A stretch of 59,864 nt of DNA from Alectoria sarmentosa (lineage: Eukaryota > Ascomycota > Lecanoromycetes > Lecanorales > Parmeliaceae), in NCBI GenBank assembly GCA_009733775.1, contig WOGZ01000212.1:1-59864 (forward strand). The letters run 5' to 3'. The translations under genes and the position numbers were made by a program. Positions within the stretch are counted from its first letter, which is position 1. Each line of letters opens with the position of its first letter. The notes under the pieces are model-generated. The model saw nothing but the letters and a program-made list of their open reading frames with translations, was not told the origin of the DNA and did not search any database. Shown here piece by piece: positions 1-11,717 of this stretch.

Positions 1-1430
1 ATTTAAAAATATATACAAAATGTGTTAAATCTTTTATAATCGATTTCTCGCGACATTTAAAAATTTATATTATATATTTATATAATTATTATTTTAAAAT
101 AAATTTATACGATTTTAATAATATAATAATCTCTCTCGTAAATATAATAAAAAAGTAAAATATTATTTAAAAAAGAAAATAATTTATTAAATAAGCGTAA
201 AAAAATTTCGAAAATCTCGTTACTTTTTCGAATAATAATATATTTGAATTAAATATTTATTTATATATATACATTTAAACTTCAATATTTTTATATTATT
301 GAAAAGCGTATATCGCGTTATATAATTTACGAAATTATAAAAAAATTATATTTTTAAAAGAATAAAAGATAAAAGATGTAAGATTTATATATATAAATTT
401 TTAATAAAAGCGCTTTAAAGACCTAAAAGTCGCTATTCGAACGTTAATCGAAAAGCGTAATAACTTTAAATTTATAATTAACTTTATATATAAATTTAAG
501 ATTTTTTAATTTAATTTTACATTATTTTTTTATATATATTAATTATATATTATATATATTATTATTATATATATTAATAAATTTTAATTTTATATATTAT
601 TATAATTCTCGTAAATTTCGAAGTTAAAAATTATTTATTCGTTAATTTATAAATAATAATTATTTTTAATAATTTATTATAATATAAATCGTATTACGCA
701 AATAAAAATTATGAAAATATATTTAAAAATATATTTCGAAATTATTAATTATTATAATTTTAAGTAAATAAAAAAACTTTTATTAAAAAATCGTTAATAA
801 AATAATATTTACGATTAACGATTTCGTTAAAATAAAATTTCAAATTAACGTATTCGATAACGACTTTTTAATAATAATTTAATTAATTAATTTTTATGCG
901 TTAAAGAATAAAATCGAATTTATGCGATTAATACGAAAATATTACTTTTTACGATACGACGATTTTAATTTTATAATATTTTATTTCACTTAAATCAAAA
1001 CTCTCGAAAAACGCATTCGAAATATTAATATAATTTTCGATAACGATAAATAAACTCTTTTATATTTCGATATAACTCTTTTTAAATTTTATTAATATTT
1101 TACGAAAATTTGAATTATAATGTCGAAAATAATTGCGAATAAAATACGAAATATGTTGTTAAAAAAAAAGAAACGATTAATAAAAAATAAAACGAATATA
1201 TTATTTTATAAAACGACTTTCGCAGCATTGAAATTTTTTGATAAAAGATTTTCGAACAAAAAGACTACGTTAAAGTGTATTAAATGTGAGAAATTTTATA
1301 AAGATAAACATTGTTGAAAATTACACCTCGAATAAGTCTCGAAATGACTTTAAGAAAAGTGAATTATTGAAAAGAGATCTCGAAAGCGAAAGAGAAATGA
1401 GGAATCGAACATTGAAGAAATGTGACGATT
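1..1430. mobile_element. AT-rich, RIP-degraded retroelement interior
   Basis: This block is very AT-rich and made almost entirely of TA-rich words. CA and TG dinucleotides are scarce while CG is kept (tcg and cga recur throughout). That is the expected result of repeat-induced point mutation, which converts CpA to TpA in duplicated DNA. Composition changes sharply near 1430 to ordinary GC content. No open frame of useful length survives apart from the gag remnant near 1120. The block lies directly upstream of a 3' LTR and reads as the mutated interior of that element, whose 5' end is outside the window. Confidence 0.8.
1120..1390 (+). pseudogene. Copia-type gag zinc-knuckle remnant with RIP stops
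   Basis: A lysine-rich frame runs from 1120 to the stop at 1315-1317 and ends in a zinc-knuckle-like CIKCEKFYKDKHC. The same frame continues past the stop with KLH and further residues, broken by TGA and TAA codons at the places where fungal Copia gag proteins usually have Trp or Gln (the knuckle's last Cys is commonly followed by W-K-L-H). TGG to TGA and CAA to TAA are the changes RIP makes. It is on the same strand as the LTR at 1655-1798. Only about 340 bp separate the knuckle from the LTR, so pol is absent here: either a deletion or a gag-only non-autonomous element. The family call is inference from a short motif. Confidence 0.5.
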
Positions 1431-1458
1431 AGAATGATTTGTCGGGGTCTTGATAATC

Positions 1459-1600
1459 ATGGGGGGCTTGTCGATGACAGTCAATGGGGGGCTTGTCGGT
1501 GACCGTCAATGGGGGGTGTATCGGGGTTTTGACGGTTACGGGGGACCTATCGGTGACGGCTTAAGATGAACTTGTCGGTGACGATCAAAATGATTTGTCG
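1459..1600 (+). repeat. 25-bp G-rich tandem repeat, degenerating
   Basis: Two adjacent 25-bp units (1459-1483 and 1484-1508) share atggggggcttgtcg followed by gatgacagtca or gtgaccgtca. Weaker copies of the cttgtcggtgac core follow to about 1590. The array lies between the RIP-degraded gag remnant and the LTR, in DNA that is not RIP-mutated. Confidence 0.6.
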
Positions 1601-1654
1601 GGTTTGTGTAAAATTTCATATTTTTTGGCTTAAGGAAGGCCGACAACAGGGGAG

Positions 1655-1798
1655 TGTTGAAAGAATGGTTGGTTTTCAGCCTCCTCCGGCCTGTTGCCAT
1701 GTTAATCACATACTTTTCTACTATATAGAGGACTGCTTCAGGGGAGCTTTGGGAGAATAATCAATCCATCCTTAACATTCCATCATCATGTTTCAACA
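1655..1798 (+). mobile_element. 3' LTR (Copia-type), 144 bp
   Basis: The segment begins TGTTGA and ends TCAACA, the inverted ends typical of Copia LTRs. A polypurine-like tract (acaacaggggag) lies directly before it, as at a 3' LTR. A TATA-like ctatatagagg stands inside at about 1721-1731, suitable for LTR transcription. Unlike the interior upstream, it is not AT-rich. The 5' LTR and the target-site duplication are outside the window. A solo LTR is possible but less likely given the adjacent gag remnant. Confidence 0.7.
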
Positions 1799-1896
1799 TT
1801 CAATTCAGTGTAAGACGCTTGGAACAGCGGGAGCTATGTTGTTTCACTCCTTTAAGATTTGAACTGAGCCAGTACGACCCTACTATCCTAGCATCC

Positions 1897-3806
1897 TCAC
1901 AGCGCGCACTGCGTCCCATTCTGGGTACAGTAGACCATCTGCACCGGGCCAGCTCTAACTCCCCTCAGCACCATTCTCTCCCTCATCTCCCCCAACCTTG
2001 GGCTGGCCTCAACCTGACTTCTATTCATGCCCTGCGCATCCTTTGCTCCGCTCCACAGCACCTCTCCTGCCGCACAAGCTCTCGGCCATACCATGTCGTC
2101 CACATTGACAGGGTCGGTTTGCTCGCTCCACATATGAATCTCACCACCCAGAACGAGATGGGTGGAGTTCGGCGGGATGTTGTAAAGAGGGTCATAGGAG
2201 TATATGAGGCGCCAATTTTTGGTTGGGGAGCAGTAATCCGCGAAAGGGTAGTATTCTTGGAAAGATGCGGGGTAGAAATCGAGCCACTGACCCTTGCCGC
2301 AGTCGAGGTACTACGAGAATTTTAGCCGCGAGACATGAACTTAACGGTATGAAAATGGGAGAAGGTACCCAGTAATTGTAATTTCCAAACAGTGCTTTGT
2401 GTCCTTTGGCTACTGTCTGTGCCAGAGAATCATCGCTCAGCCAAGTCTGGACCACGACATCAGATCCCAACGTCAGATTCCACTGAAGTAGTTGCTCTTC
2501 CCAAACAACCGGTGTCAAGCCTGTAGCTCGTACATGTTCATGGTTAAAATCGATGAATTTCTGCAACAAAGGCTGGATTACGTCTGAGTTGTTCGACTTG
2601 ACGTCATCGTCAAGCAAATACACGTTCGCATTGACCTCGTCCCCGCCAGTGTGATAATATGCAGTATACGGAGACACGCGAGGAAGTAGATCAGACCATA
2701 AGGTGTCAAGGAACTCATAAACCGCGGAAGAATTGAGCTTCAGTTGCCCTGAGGGTGGTTCCGCAGAGTAAGTGTCCCAGTCAGGCTGCACATTGAAAGC
2801 TGCAATAAGGTCAGGATACGCTAATCCGATGGAAGACGTATGCCCTGGCATATCTGTCTCGATGAAGACTTGTATCCCACGGTATGCACCGTATTCTTGG
2901 ATCGCAGCTAAAACAGTAGGGCTGTAGGAAAGACCCCTCATGTAAGCACCATCGTTCGCTAGCTCAGGCAAGGCGGGTATCTCAAGAGGCCAAGATTGGG
3001 AATCGGTAGCGTGGAGGTGAAGGCGGTTGAATTTGTTCCATGCCAGAGCATCGATCGTGCGCATGATGTCAGAGGGAGCGTAGTAAGCTCGAGAAACGTC
3101 CAAGTTGAGGCCCCGATGGGGAAACTTTGGGGCATCCGTAATAACTACTGGCGCACTCGGCATATAGACTCCTCCACCGCTAGATTGGTAGAACAGCTGG
3201 GTTAAGGTCTCGAGTGCGTGTAGGATTCCGACACTTGTCATGGAAGTAATAGCGACTTGGCCCTCTTCGGTGATGGTCAAGTCGTAGGATTCGTCCAGCT
3301 CCCCATCCAAAACCTTGAAGACATTGGTTGTATCTGGTTCATTCTGCAGTAAAGCTATTTCGGTAATATATAACTTGAGGGCATTCGAGGGTGGTTCGAA
3401 ATTAGAATTGCGCGGGTGGAACTTCCAAGGTATGAATTTATCGTTGAATAGCCGATATTGAGTGCGGGCAATAGCAGCATCGATAATCAACTTGCTGCTC
3501 GACGTGGAGGTAGACTGATTTCCGTTTGTAGTCTGATTACCGTAGGTGAGTTTGGTCGTCTGCGTAGGGAGGAGTTATGAGCTGAAAGCCTTGAGATTTA
3601 AAGAACGAGTGGAACAGTACTATGTTGTTTATTGTGTTATATGTGATTTGCACGTCTTCAGCAATCCATAGCACCTTGTTTCCAAGTGAGTAGTGGGAAG
3701 GTAGAGGCCATACGGAAATGCCTGTCGTAGAAGAGGCAAAGAGGGACCCCGCGGCAGCCAGCATAAGGACAATGGGCTGGGCTGTCTTTTGGAAGAGCCT
3801 CTGCAT
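1897..3806 (-). CDS. Beta-N-acetylhexosaminidase, GH20
   Basis: This enzyme removes terminal GlcNAc from chitooligosaccharides and glycoproteins. Three exons (3806-3621, 3559-2369, 2310-1897) splice into 596 residues, the usual length for fungal secreted hexosaminidases. Introns are 61 bp (3560-3620) and 58 bp (2311-2368). The start at 3806 is chosen because it gives a hydrophobic signal peptide (IVLMLAAAGSLF) followed by the family's WPLPSHY entry motif. The GH20 N-terminal domain precedes a TIM barrel. The catalytic Asp-Glu pair is in HTGGDE (about residues 369-370), with the substrate-binding RAYY and LHLHATDSQSW motifs upstream and a C-terminal MWSEQ motif. All reading frames are intact. 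Role: extracellular chitin breakdown or cell-wall turnover. It shows no functional link to the decayed genes beside it. Confidence 0.95.
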
Positions 3807-4635
3807 GGCTAGGTAGCGATAGCGCTCGCCAACGTATGAACAAAAGCAGAAACGTATGTCGAGAAGAACGGCGCGTACGAGTGGCGGGCTGTCAGTGAAG
3901 AAATTACTTGAAAGCAAAGTACTACAGCACGCCTAGAAATGTCGAAGGATTAAAATTGGAAGAGTCAAGGATGTGAAGATCAGAGAGTGCATGTGCAACC
4001 CTTTATGATTGATCTTTTAGATAAGACACTTACATAAAGGACTCCAATCGAATCACGTCGACCGCCGAAGGATTAATTGGCGGAGCTAGATATGCAACTG
4101 TGCCGATCTACCGAGAAGAGAGCCATTCGGGCCCAATGATTTCTTCATGGTCATAATTAAGGCTCGTTTCATTGGCGGCATCGCATGTGTCTAGTTTAGT
4201 CCGATCCTGGCTTCTGTCGTCATACTCTCGCTAGCTAGAGTTTTATTCTTCTCCAATCAGCGGATCCCCATCTCCAGAGCTTCGGCGTTTACTTGAAGGC
4301 TCACTGATCAAAGCAGATATGGAAAACAATGTCTGGCCTTGTAAGGATGATAGATTAGCTTTTTTAAAATGGGCCCCGGAGCTACCACCCGTGATATATG
4401 TCGAGCTATGGATCAAATCTGGATTCGCAATCAGCTGTGACCATGTAAAAGCGTTCCTGCAGCTCTTTTCCACCCGGATATTCCAATGCGAGTGCATGAA
4501 TGAACGATTTCATTTTCCCGTCTAACTTTTGTCAAAGAGTAGCAAACTGACCTCCGTAGAATGAGATACTTCAATCGAGATAGTACGCCTTTGTCGATCT
4601 ACACAGCGCGATCAGACAAGGAAATACCGTAACGA
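3807..4635. other. Intergenic, no supported gene
   Basis: This holds the promoter of the GH20 gene on its left side. Short open frames exist (for example 4243-4497 minus, 84 codons) but show no domain, signal peptide or plausible splice partner. I see nothing else. Confidence 0.5.
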
Positions 4636-6537
4636 CTATTTAGCGGCCATCTTACGCTGGACCTTCCCAGTCGGCGTCTTCGGTATCTCATCTAGGAGCC
4701 AAATCTATCCTCAAGTCAGCCTCCAAGTTAATGGATTGTACTAAGCCTATCAACGCACTGACCTTTCGGGGCACTTTATACGCCGCAACACGTTCCCCTA
4801 CCCATTTCTTCAGCGATACGAAGTTAGTAGCTTCGCCCTCTTCGCACTTAATAGCACAGCCGACGTCCTGACCATACATATCAACAACGATCGCAAAAGA
4901 AACCAACTCAGCTACAGCTTGATGTTGTGCAATGACATTATCAAGCTCCAATGGAGAAATTTTCTCCCCGCCCTTGTTGATGAGTTCTTTGATGCGACCT
5001 GTCAGAGTGAGATAGTGCTCCTCATCCAGCTTGCCATGATCACCAATGCGAAAAGCGCTCTCTTGGTAAACGAAGATTCGTTCACAGCTGCATTCCGGAG
5101 GTTTCCCTTTGTCACAATTTCCCCCCGAATGCAGACTTCCCTTCTTTCTCCCTGGGAAACAGTCTCACCAGTCGCGTTGAGGATTGACGCCTCAACGCCA
5201 TCAGCTGCACGGTCCACGCCGCCAGGTATTCGTTTCGCCGGCGGAAGAGCATTTGAGGTCATGAGATGACTGGCTTCAGTCATAGCGTAAGACTCCAAAA
5301 CGGGTGCTTTGAATCTTTCCTTGAGCTGGTGGAATAAAGAGGGCGACAGCTGTGAGGAGCACGATCGAATGAATCTAATAGATTGGAGCGGAGTTGGAGG
5401 TGGGAATTGAAGGAGCATATGGTGCATTGTAGGCGTGGCAGTGTACCATGAAGCTCGGTGTTCTGTAAAGGACTTCCAAAAAGATGGGTTGAGATGGCTA
5501 GGTAGGATAATGGTGCCGCCAGATTTGAGCGGTGCTAGGAATGATGCTAGAAGTCCGTGGACATGGAACAAAGGCACGATGAGGACAGTGCGGTCTTTTT
5601 CTGTGAGCTGAAAGATTTTGCAGATGTTGTCTAGTTCCATGTCAGCAGATTCGATCAGAAAAAGCGATATAGATCTGATCACCAGTTGATGAGACCAGAT
5701 TGCCGTGATTTACAGGGACCTATCATCTTCAGTGAGCTCTAAGTTAGGCGGAAAATCAAATCGCATGAGTATCTCACCGCTTTTGGTGCTGCTGTTGTCC
5801 CACTCGTATGCAATATCAGAGCAACATCTTCCTCTTGCGCAGTTGCAAGCTTTTGACGCTCTTTTACAGCGAGTTTACCAATTCTTTCAATTCAAGGGTG
5901 ACTGTTTTACTATCCCACTAACACTCGGCAAGTGCAGCCCCCACTTTGTCGCAGCAATAACAGCGGGACCTGTATTTTTATAGCTACTCCTGGAAATGAG
6001 AACAAGAGTAACATCCATATCATTCATGTAGAACTCGATTTCTTCCTGCTTATAGCCAGGGTTAAGCGGTGCGGCTATGCGTCGTTGCCAAGACGTAGCC
6101 AGAAATGAAACAATAAGTTCGTATGAGTTGGGGAGCACAGAGGATACTACCAAGCCTTCGGAGACTCCCAACGGTATTGAGTTTGGTCAGCAATAAACTG
6201 CTAAACTGAGACACCGCCAGCGACGGCACCGCCCTCGGATGTGGATATCAATCTGAGGAGAGCAGCACGCCTTTAGGGTTGCCACGAAAGGCATGAGAAG
6301 TGCTCTACGAAAGTATGGTCACGGAGTAGTGGAAGTTCACTGACATGCTAGCTCTCTCTGGAAGCTTTTCACATCTTCGTAGTCCTGTGCGTACGAGAAG
6401 TATCGCTGATCTCCTTCTGGAACAATTACCGCTAGTATGTGTTTGGCAACGTCGCTGGATAGGGCGGTGAATGTGGCTTTATCTTCAGCATCCCCGTTTA
6501 CGAGACGTTCCCCTAGACAAGGTTTTCCGGGCTTCAT
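4636..6537 (-). pseudogene. Decayed acyl-AMP ligase (Pcs60/FAT2-type acyl-CoA synthetase)
   Basis: Family members activate a carboxylic acid with ATP and load it on CoA or a carrier protein. Pieces follow the family in order: N-terminal SYAQDYEDVKSFQREL, VLPNSYELIVSFLA, AMP-binding LHTSGTTAAPKAV (5790-5830), PLFHVHGLLASFLAPL, ESYAMTEASHL, then MYGQDVG and the C-terminal IPKTPTGKVQRKM ending at TAG 4636-4638. Several introns still have GT-AG ends. The gene is broken: one G is missing in a G run near 5941, followed by an in-frame TAG inside the AEC-W motif; another frame change lies before the AMP-binding motif and another near 5060 after SFTK; and the intron expected between 6344 and 6174 ends in AC instead of AG. 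Its start almost touches the end of the PCP-C pseudogene upstream. Fumonisin FUM10 is a functional analogue in domain type; that link is inference. Confidence 0.8.
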
Positions 6538-8290
6538 AACGTCTTCAATAGGCTCCGCACCAGGCGTTGATGGCGGAGCCAGATGTGGGCAAAGTCTCCC
6601 AACGTTAGTGCTCTCCCATGGCTCTGCCCCAAAATCAGCATTGGAAAGGTATTTGTGCGGCCAATGATCTTTGACTTACTTGTCAGCAAGCCTTCAAGGG
6701 CCTTCATGAACTCATTCAAGATGAGGAGCACTCGGCCGCCTTCAATGAAGCTCTCATCATATTGAGCCCAGATCTCCAAATCGTCGCCTTTAGGTGTCAG
6801 CACGAAACATCAACCGAAAGGTAGCCGACACTGGGTGTTCAGGTCCTCCGCAGCTCGCAAGCGTGACTCAAACCCCGATTTCTAATCCGATGACACGGTT
6901 GCGCTGAAAGAACCTGGACGAGGTGGCTGAGGAATGAGAACCGACTGAAGACATCTTCTGTGGCCAAATCTTTCTTGTAAAGCCTGAAACCCGAAAGGCT
7001 CATACGTGTGGCGGTTATGATACCGTCTTGCACAGTGCGTAGTGCGTTCTCGAGAGACTGTTTCGCCTCAAGACGTAACCTTACCGGGACCATAGACCAT
7101 AATGATCCCAAGATTACCTCGACTCCAGGTAGTACCATCTGTCGACAGCTTCGAAAAGAGCAGAATAAGATATCATCAAAGACAGCGGTATTGGCCAATG
7201 TCAACGCCCAAGCGACATGCGAAATAGTTGAGAAGGTGATAGATGTGTTCCTCGGCCTGTTGTATTTGGTGGTTCTTGAGATCGAGCTCCCGGATGAATC
7301 AAGGAAGTCTCGATTCTTGGATGACTTGAAATGCAGGTCATAACGAGGAAGGCCTTGAATTTGTTTGCACCAAAACTCGATCCCTTTTCTAGCATCCTGA
7401 GATTGCACAAAATCCACTAAATTGCCTAAGGGCCCGTGATTAGGCTTCTTGAAAAAAGCGCTGGGATCTTGGAAACATTCCCAAATATCCTCAAAAAGAA
7501 GTATTTTTGACCATCGGTCGTAGATAGGGTGTGACTACGGCGCATTTGTCAGTACGCTCCATGAGTGGCGGGCAGTAAGTTTCGTACCTTAATCCATACA
7601 CAACATGTCTTTCCTGCATTACGAATGATGGTGTATCGCCACAAAGGATCGCCGTAACCCATACGTTTGTTGTAATCCCGAGCCTTGAATGACTCCAAAC
7701 TCGTGCGCTCTTCCTGCCACATGATACCGTCCTGAAGAATAACTTGATATAGGTCAGTGCCATGTTGCATAGTACTCGTTCTGAAGGCCGGATTCTTTTC
7801 CCTGAGCGCCTCAAACGTCCTGCGCGCACGTTCTTCACTTCCAGCTTCCAATTCAAAAATGGCTTGAAAGAGGCGACTGCCGTAGTTGTGGCTAGCCGTT
7901 CATTAATTCTCGCTGGAATGGAGAGTATGGCATAATATCTTGTATTGCGCTTGCATTGACGCCGCACTGAAGCAGGCAGTTGTTGACAAAGAGGAAGGAA
8001 TCCAGAAGACCTCCGGCGATAGCAGGCAGGGCCATCTCACTCGCTGTTGGTGATTTCGGCTTTTCAGGTGAGCAGAAGATCGTCAAGTCCGAGAGAACGG
8101 CGTGCGCAAAGAAAGTCTGGTCGTCTATGGAAATGCCAGACTCATTTGCCAAAGCCACAAGTCTGATGGCCGCGACTGAGTCTCCACCAGTCTCGAAGAA
8201 GTTGCTTTCAGAAGCAATCTCGGACTCTTGCGAGCCAACCACTTGAACCCAAAGGATTCTGGGTTGGTCCTCCATGTCCGCAGATTTCAC
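6534..8290 (-). pseudogene. Decayed carrier-condensation (PCP-C) NRPS-like gene
   Basis: Reading from 8290 leftward, a peptidyl-carrier domain comes first, with the phosphopantetheine Ser in FFETGGDSVAAI. A condensation domain follows, entering at DIMPYSPFQREL. The HHxxxDG active site is altered to SHPIYDR, read across a 50-bp GT-AG intron near 7540-7590. Later C-domain motifs are recognisable (SHVAWALTLA, then YEPFGFQALQE in another frame). There is no adenylation domain in front. The frame is broken at least twice: a TAG right after the PFQREL motif (about 7890) with continuation in another frame, and a shift near 7000. A PCP-C protein with a separate acyl-CoA synthetase is the layout of fumonisin FUM14 plus FUM10, which attach a side-chain acid as an ester. 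That comparison is inference; the substrate is unknown. Confidence 0.8.
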
Positions 8291-8909
8291 TCAAGCTGAG
8301 ATGAATTAGAAAGTAGAGTCCCCCTGCTGTAACAAGAAGGCAAAGCGATCGACGTGTAAGTCTTCCTAGTGCGTAGTACTGACATCATGTGGGTTGTAGC
8401 TTATGATGCAGGTGTGCCGCTGTAGGCGCTGAACATAGCGTCAGTTAGGAATGACTTTTGGCCTGCATAGCTCCTTTGGTGGAGTGGCAGTCAGCACTAC
8501 CCTAGTTCTCGGGCCAGCACCGCTGCAAGCAAAATGGCCAGACGCGGGGTTAATTGGCGAGTGGTCGAGTCTGTTTAAATACGGAGATGGTCGGTAGGTT
8601 CACGGATGTTCTGTTTGAAAAGCCCGGACCGAGGATAAACATTAAAGGAGGGTTCGGCTCTAAGCGCATTTTCTAGGCGATCCGACATTTGGACCCTTTT
8701 TTTGGCATGGTGCAGGACTTTTGGTGCAGACCTCTGCAAGATTCACACTCCTATGCACGTCGATCACAGTGACATCAACGATGTTTGAGGGGTACATTGA
8801 CTCGAAAATCGCGGCGTCCTATCATCCTTGGCGAATAGAGCTATAATTGTAGCTGCGTTTACCAACCCACGCCCCCAAACTCTCACAGCAAGTGATTTCT
8901 GGGACCTGA
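8291..8909. other. Intergenic, no supported gene
   Basis: About 620 bp between the PCP-C pseudogene and the transporter stop codon. I looked for a missing adenylation domain upstream of the carrier domain and see no trace of one. Confidence 0.5.
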
Positions 8910-10456
8910 TTAATCCGCAGCTTGATATTTACTACTTGCCCTGATCCTTGGTCCCCACTTGTAAAAAGCAAAAGGGATTGGAACAAACGTCAAGCTGAGG
9001 AAGCCAAGCAAAGACGTTGCCCACGGAATCCCAAAACCCTCGTACATCTGAATGGTGAAAAGCGGGAAAGCTGCGCCGATGATGTATCGAAGCATTGTAT
9101 TCGCGGACCAAGCTGAAGCACCATATTTGGCTCCATAGCAATCAGTGATGTACAAGTTAGCAGCGACGAAGACTAGCAAGTTTCCACATCCGAACAACGC
9201 TTCGGCAGCAATCGGACTGATCCAATGTACCGAAGGTCGAGCACTCCAGCCAAACCAAAAAAGCGAAGTCGGCAGGCAGCAAGCTCCTATCATTGCCATG
9301 TAAAGTCTCTGTTCGGGTGGGACTTGTGAGGGCCCTTGAACCCGCACCTGAGGTTTGTAAAGGTAGACGTCGAAGGCGATGATAAGGCAAAACCCAAAGA
9401 CACATCCTACTGCAAGACCAAGGAAGGACAGCCCGACGGAACCAAGGTCGAAGTTGTATTGTTCCTTGAAAACGTAGGGAAAAGCAGCGAAAAAGCAATT
9501 CACCAGGCCCATATTGAAGGCGACGTAAATACTGAAAAACGCCACAATCTTTTCCGTGCACAACATTGAGATTGGCCCCTTCAGTGTTTTGGCAACAAAA
9601 AATCTAGCAAGTTCTCTGGCGGAGCGATAAGGCTCCGAAGGCATTTCGAGGCCTGGCTTTTTCGCCCGACTTTTGAGAATTTGGTTCTTGTATGTCTCGC
9701 ACATCCCCAGACCAATGACGTAGAATGTTGCTGTAAAGAGCAGTATCGTCCATTGCGTCCATCGCCAGCCCTTTTTTTCAACGACGAAACCTCCAATCAG
9801 AGGCCTGTGAAAGTCAGCTTGTCTACAGAGGGCTCAAAATGCAGATTTGAGATGAGCAAGGCTTTCCTAGAAATGGGTGGGAAGGACTCACCCCATGGCT
9901 GGACCCAGCAGCGGCATTGTAATGTAAGCAGCCATGGCTATTCCACGTTGGTCAGATGTCCAGAGATCAGAGAGAGCGCCAGTACCGACACTCAGGCCAG
10001 GACTACTGACGAGCCCTGCAAAGAATCTACACACAACTAGAGATGTCAAGTCCTGCGAGAATCCCGCTCCGAGAGTGAAAATGGCGAAAATTGGAATGCA
10101 GATCTGGTAGATAATTCTCCGGCCAAAGGTTTCGCTGGAGGGCGCCACAATGACTGGACCGAAAGCCAGGCCAAGAAGGTACACGATAAAAGGCAAGAGA
10201 GCGAGCTCTTCTGACATACCAAAATTTTCCTCTACTTGGTTGAAACCTGGGGTATAGACCGAAGAAGAGAATGTGCTAAGCAGCCCTGAGCTTCCGATAT
10301 CTGGTAGAAAGCTCGAGAAACATACCATAAAAATGCGATACTGGTCGGAATGAAGGTGTGGTAAAGCTTCTTGCCAAGAGCCCAGTTATTAGGATTATCT
10401 GGATCATCTCGCCCGGACCAGTCTGCCGTTGATGTTTGTTCATTTTTCGTCGCCAT
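8910..10456 (-). CDS. MFS transporter, DHA1 drug/metabolite type
   Basis: Three exons (10456-10326, 10275-9892, 9804-8910) give 469 residues, with introns of 50 bp (10276-10325) and 87 bp (9805-9891); all junctions are GT-AG and in frame. The N-terminus carries the DPDNPNNW motif common just before the first helix of fungal DHA1 transporters. About twelve hydrophobic helices follow, with a motif-A-like GPVIVAPSSETFGRR after helix 2 and a PGLSVGTGALSDLW segment. It should export small molecules across the plasma membrane by proton antiport. It is intact, whereas the two biosynthetic genes beside it on the same strand are broken. It may be the surviving exporter of a lost pathway, or an unrelated neighbour. 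The substrate cannot be read from the sequence. Confidence 0.92.
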
Positions 10457-11717
10457 GATTATAGCTATTCCACTGGCAATTCCTGTAAGACAAAGTCAGG
10501 GCTCCCACATTATCTATAATCTTTGTAACCTAATTACCATGGGTCACGGTCGTAAGCTATTGTGGTGGTCAGATTGTCCAAAGAGACGTAGAACATGGGA
10601 GAATCTGAGTCCAAGGAGTGGAGTTTGCCCATATCAAAACGACGCTGATGATGCGCTGATGCCCATCCTGTCGTGCATTTATTGGACCGATTGAGAGGAA
10701 GGTGGTGCCTAAGGTTTGAACTAAAGGAAGCTATTTGGACGATTTGCGCCACAAGAAACGAGATCTACTTTCCTATGTATGGACATGTTCGGATCAGAAG
10801 TGCTAGCCTCGGTAGTTGCATACGCACTCAGCTCAGCGTTCATCTTTCGCTGGTCAGCGTCAGCTCTCAACGCTATTTCTCATACCTTAGCCTCTACACC
10901 CTCCGCCGACCCGGAATTCGGATGGAGCTAACGCGTTCCCCGTTGCAGGATGCTTTTCTTCAGCTCGCTCGCCACTCAGCTCTGGACGTTGAAAGACTCC
11001 AGAGACGTGACTTGGAGGTTTGGAGGCACGTCAACAGACACAGACGAGGTCGTACTCTGCCTGATATGCATGATAGCTCATCGTAAATATTAGATTGTCA
11101 TATTCATCACAATGTGTGGTCCGTAGAATTAGCCGGAGCATCGGACTGGAAGATTTTCACCCTCCCGAGCACTAGACCAAATACGGTAATTGTTTGTGCC
11201 CACAAAATATTGCACTTGGCAGTACTGAGGGCCTGCAAGAATTGGTGTAAATATTTTCTACCAGCTTCTACAACTTGACAGGAAAAATCTTGATCACAAA
11301 ACTTCTAGTCAATAGAATATTCTACTCGCTAATTATAGATTGGTCTGTCTAAGAATATGGGTGTACCAAAAGCTGTTGAACGAATATTAAAATCCAAAAC
11401 TCCGCTTCTATTTTGTCGACGACGATCCAGCTTCACAGCCATGATTCTTAGGCGCGACTTGAGATAAGGGATTTCATGGCCCCCTCGCAAGTTAGAAGCG
11501 TGGCGAAAGACCAAGGATCTATTTTACTTTCATGGTGTTTAGGATGCGGTCGTGATGGTTCCCAATGTCTAATATACAAGTCTTCGCGACTTGGATGTCC
11601 AGAGGGGGGACGAAATGCAGAACTATATCCTAGCTCTGACCAACATTCGAGAGCCTGAGACTTCGAGATCAGCTTAGATACAGAGCAGTGTTAATGAATA
11701 TTATTCTTATGAGGTAG
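10457..11717. other. Intergenic, no supported gene
   Basis: About 1.26 kb. The longest open frame (10673-11086 plus, 137 codons) lacks any recognisable motif, signal peptide or hydrophobic segment and is probably chance. The first few hundred bases must hold the transporter promoter. Confidence 0.45.

Noticed and set aside
1819..2325. 168-codon frame on the plus strand
   Set aside because: It is antisense to the last exons of the GH20 gene, which has a complete catalytic domain on the other strand.
4636..8290. One fused PCP-C-ligase gene
   Set aside because: Not excluded, but a ligase after a condensation domain with no carrier behind it is not a usual NRPS order; two adjacent genes fit better.
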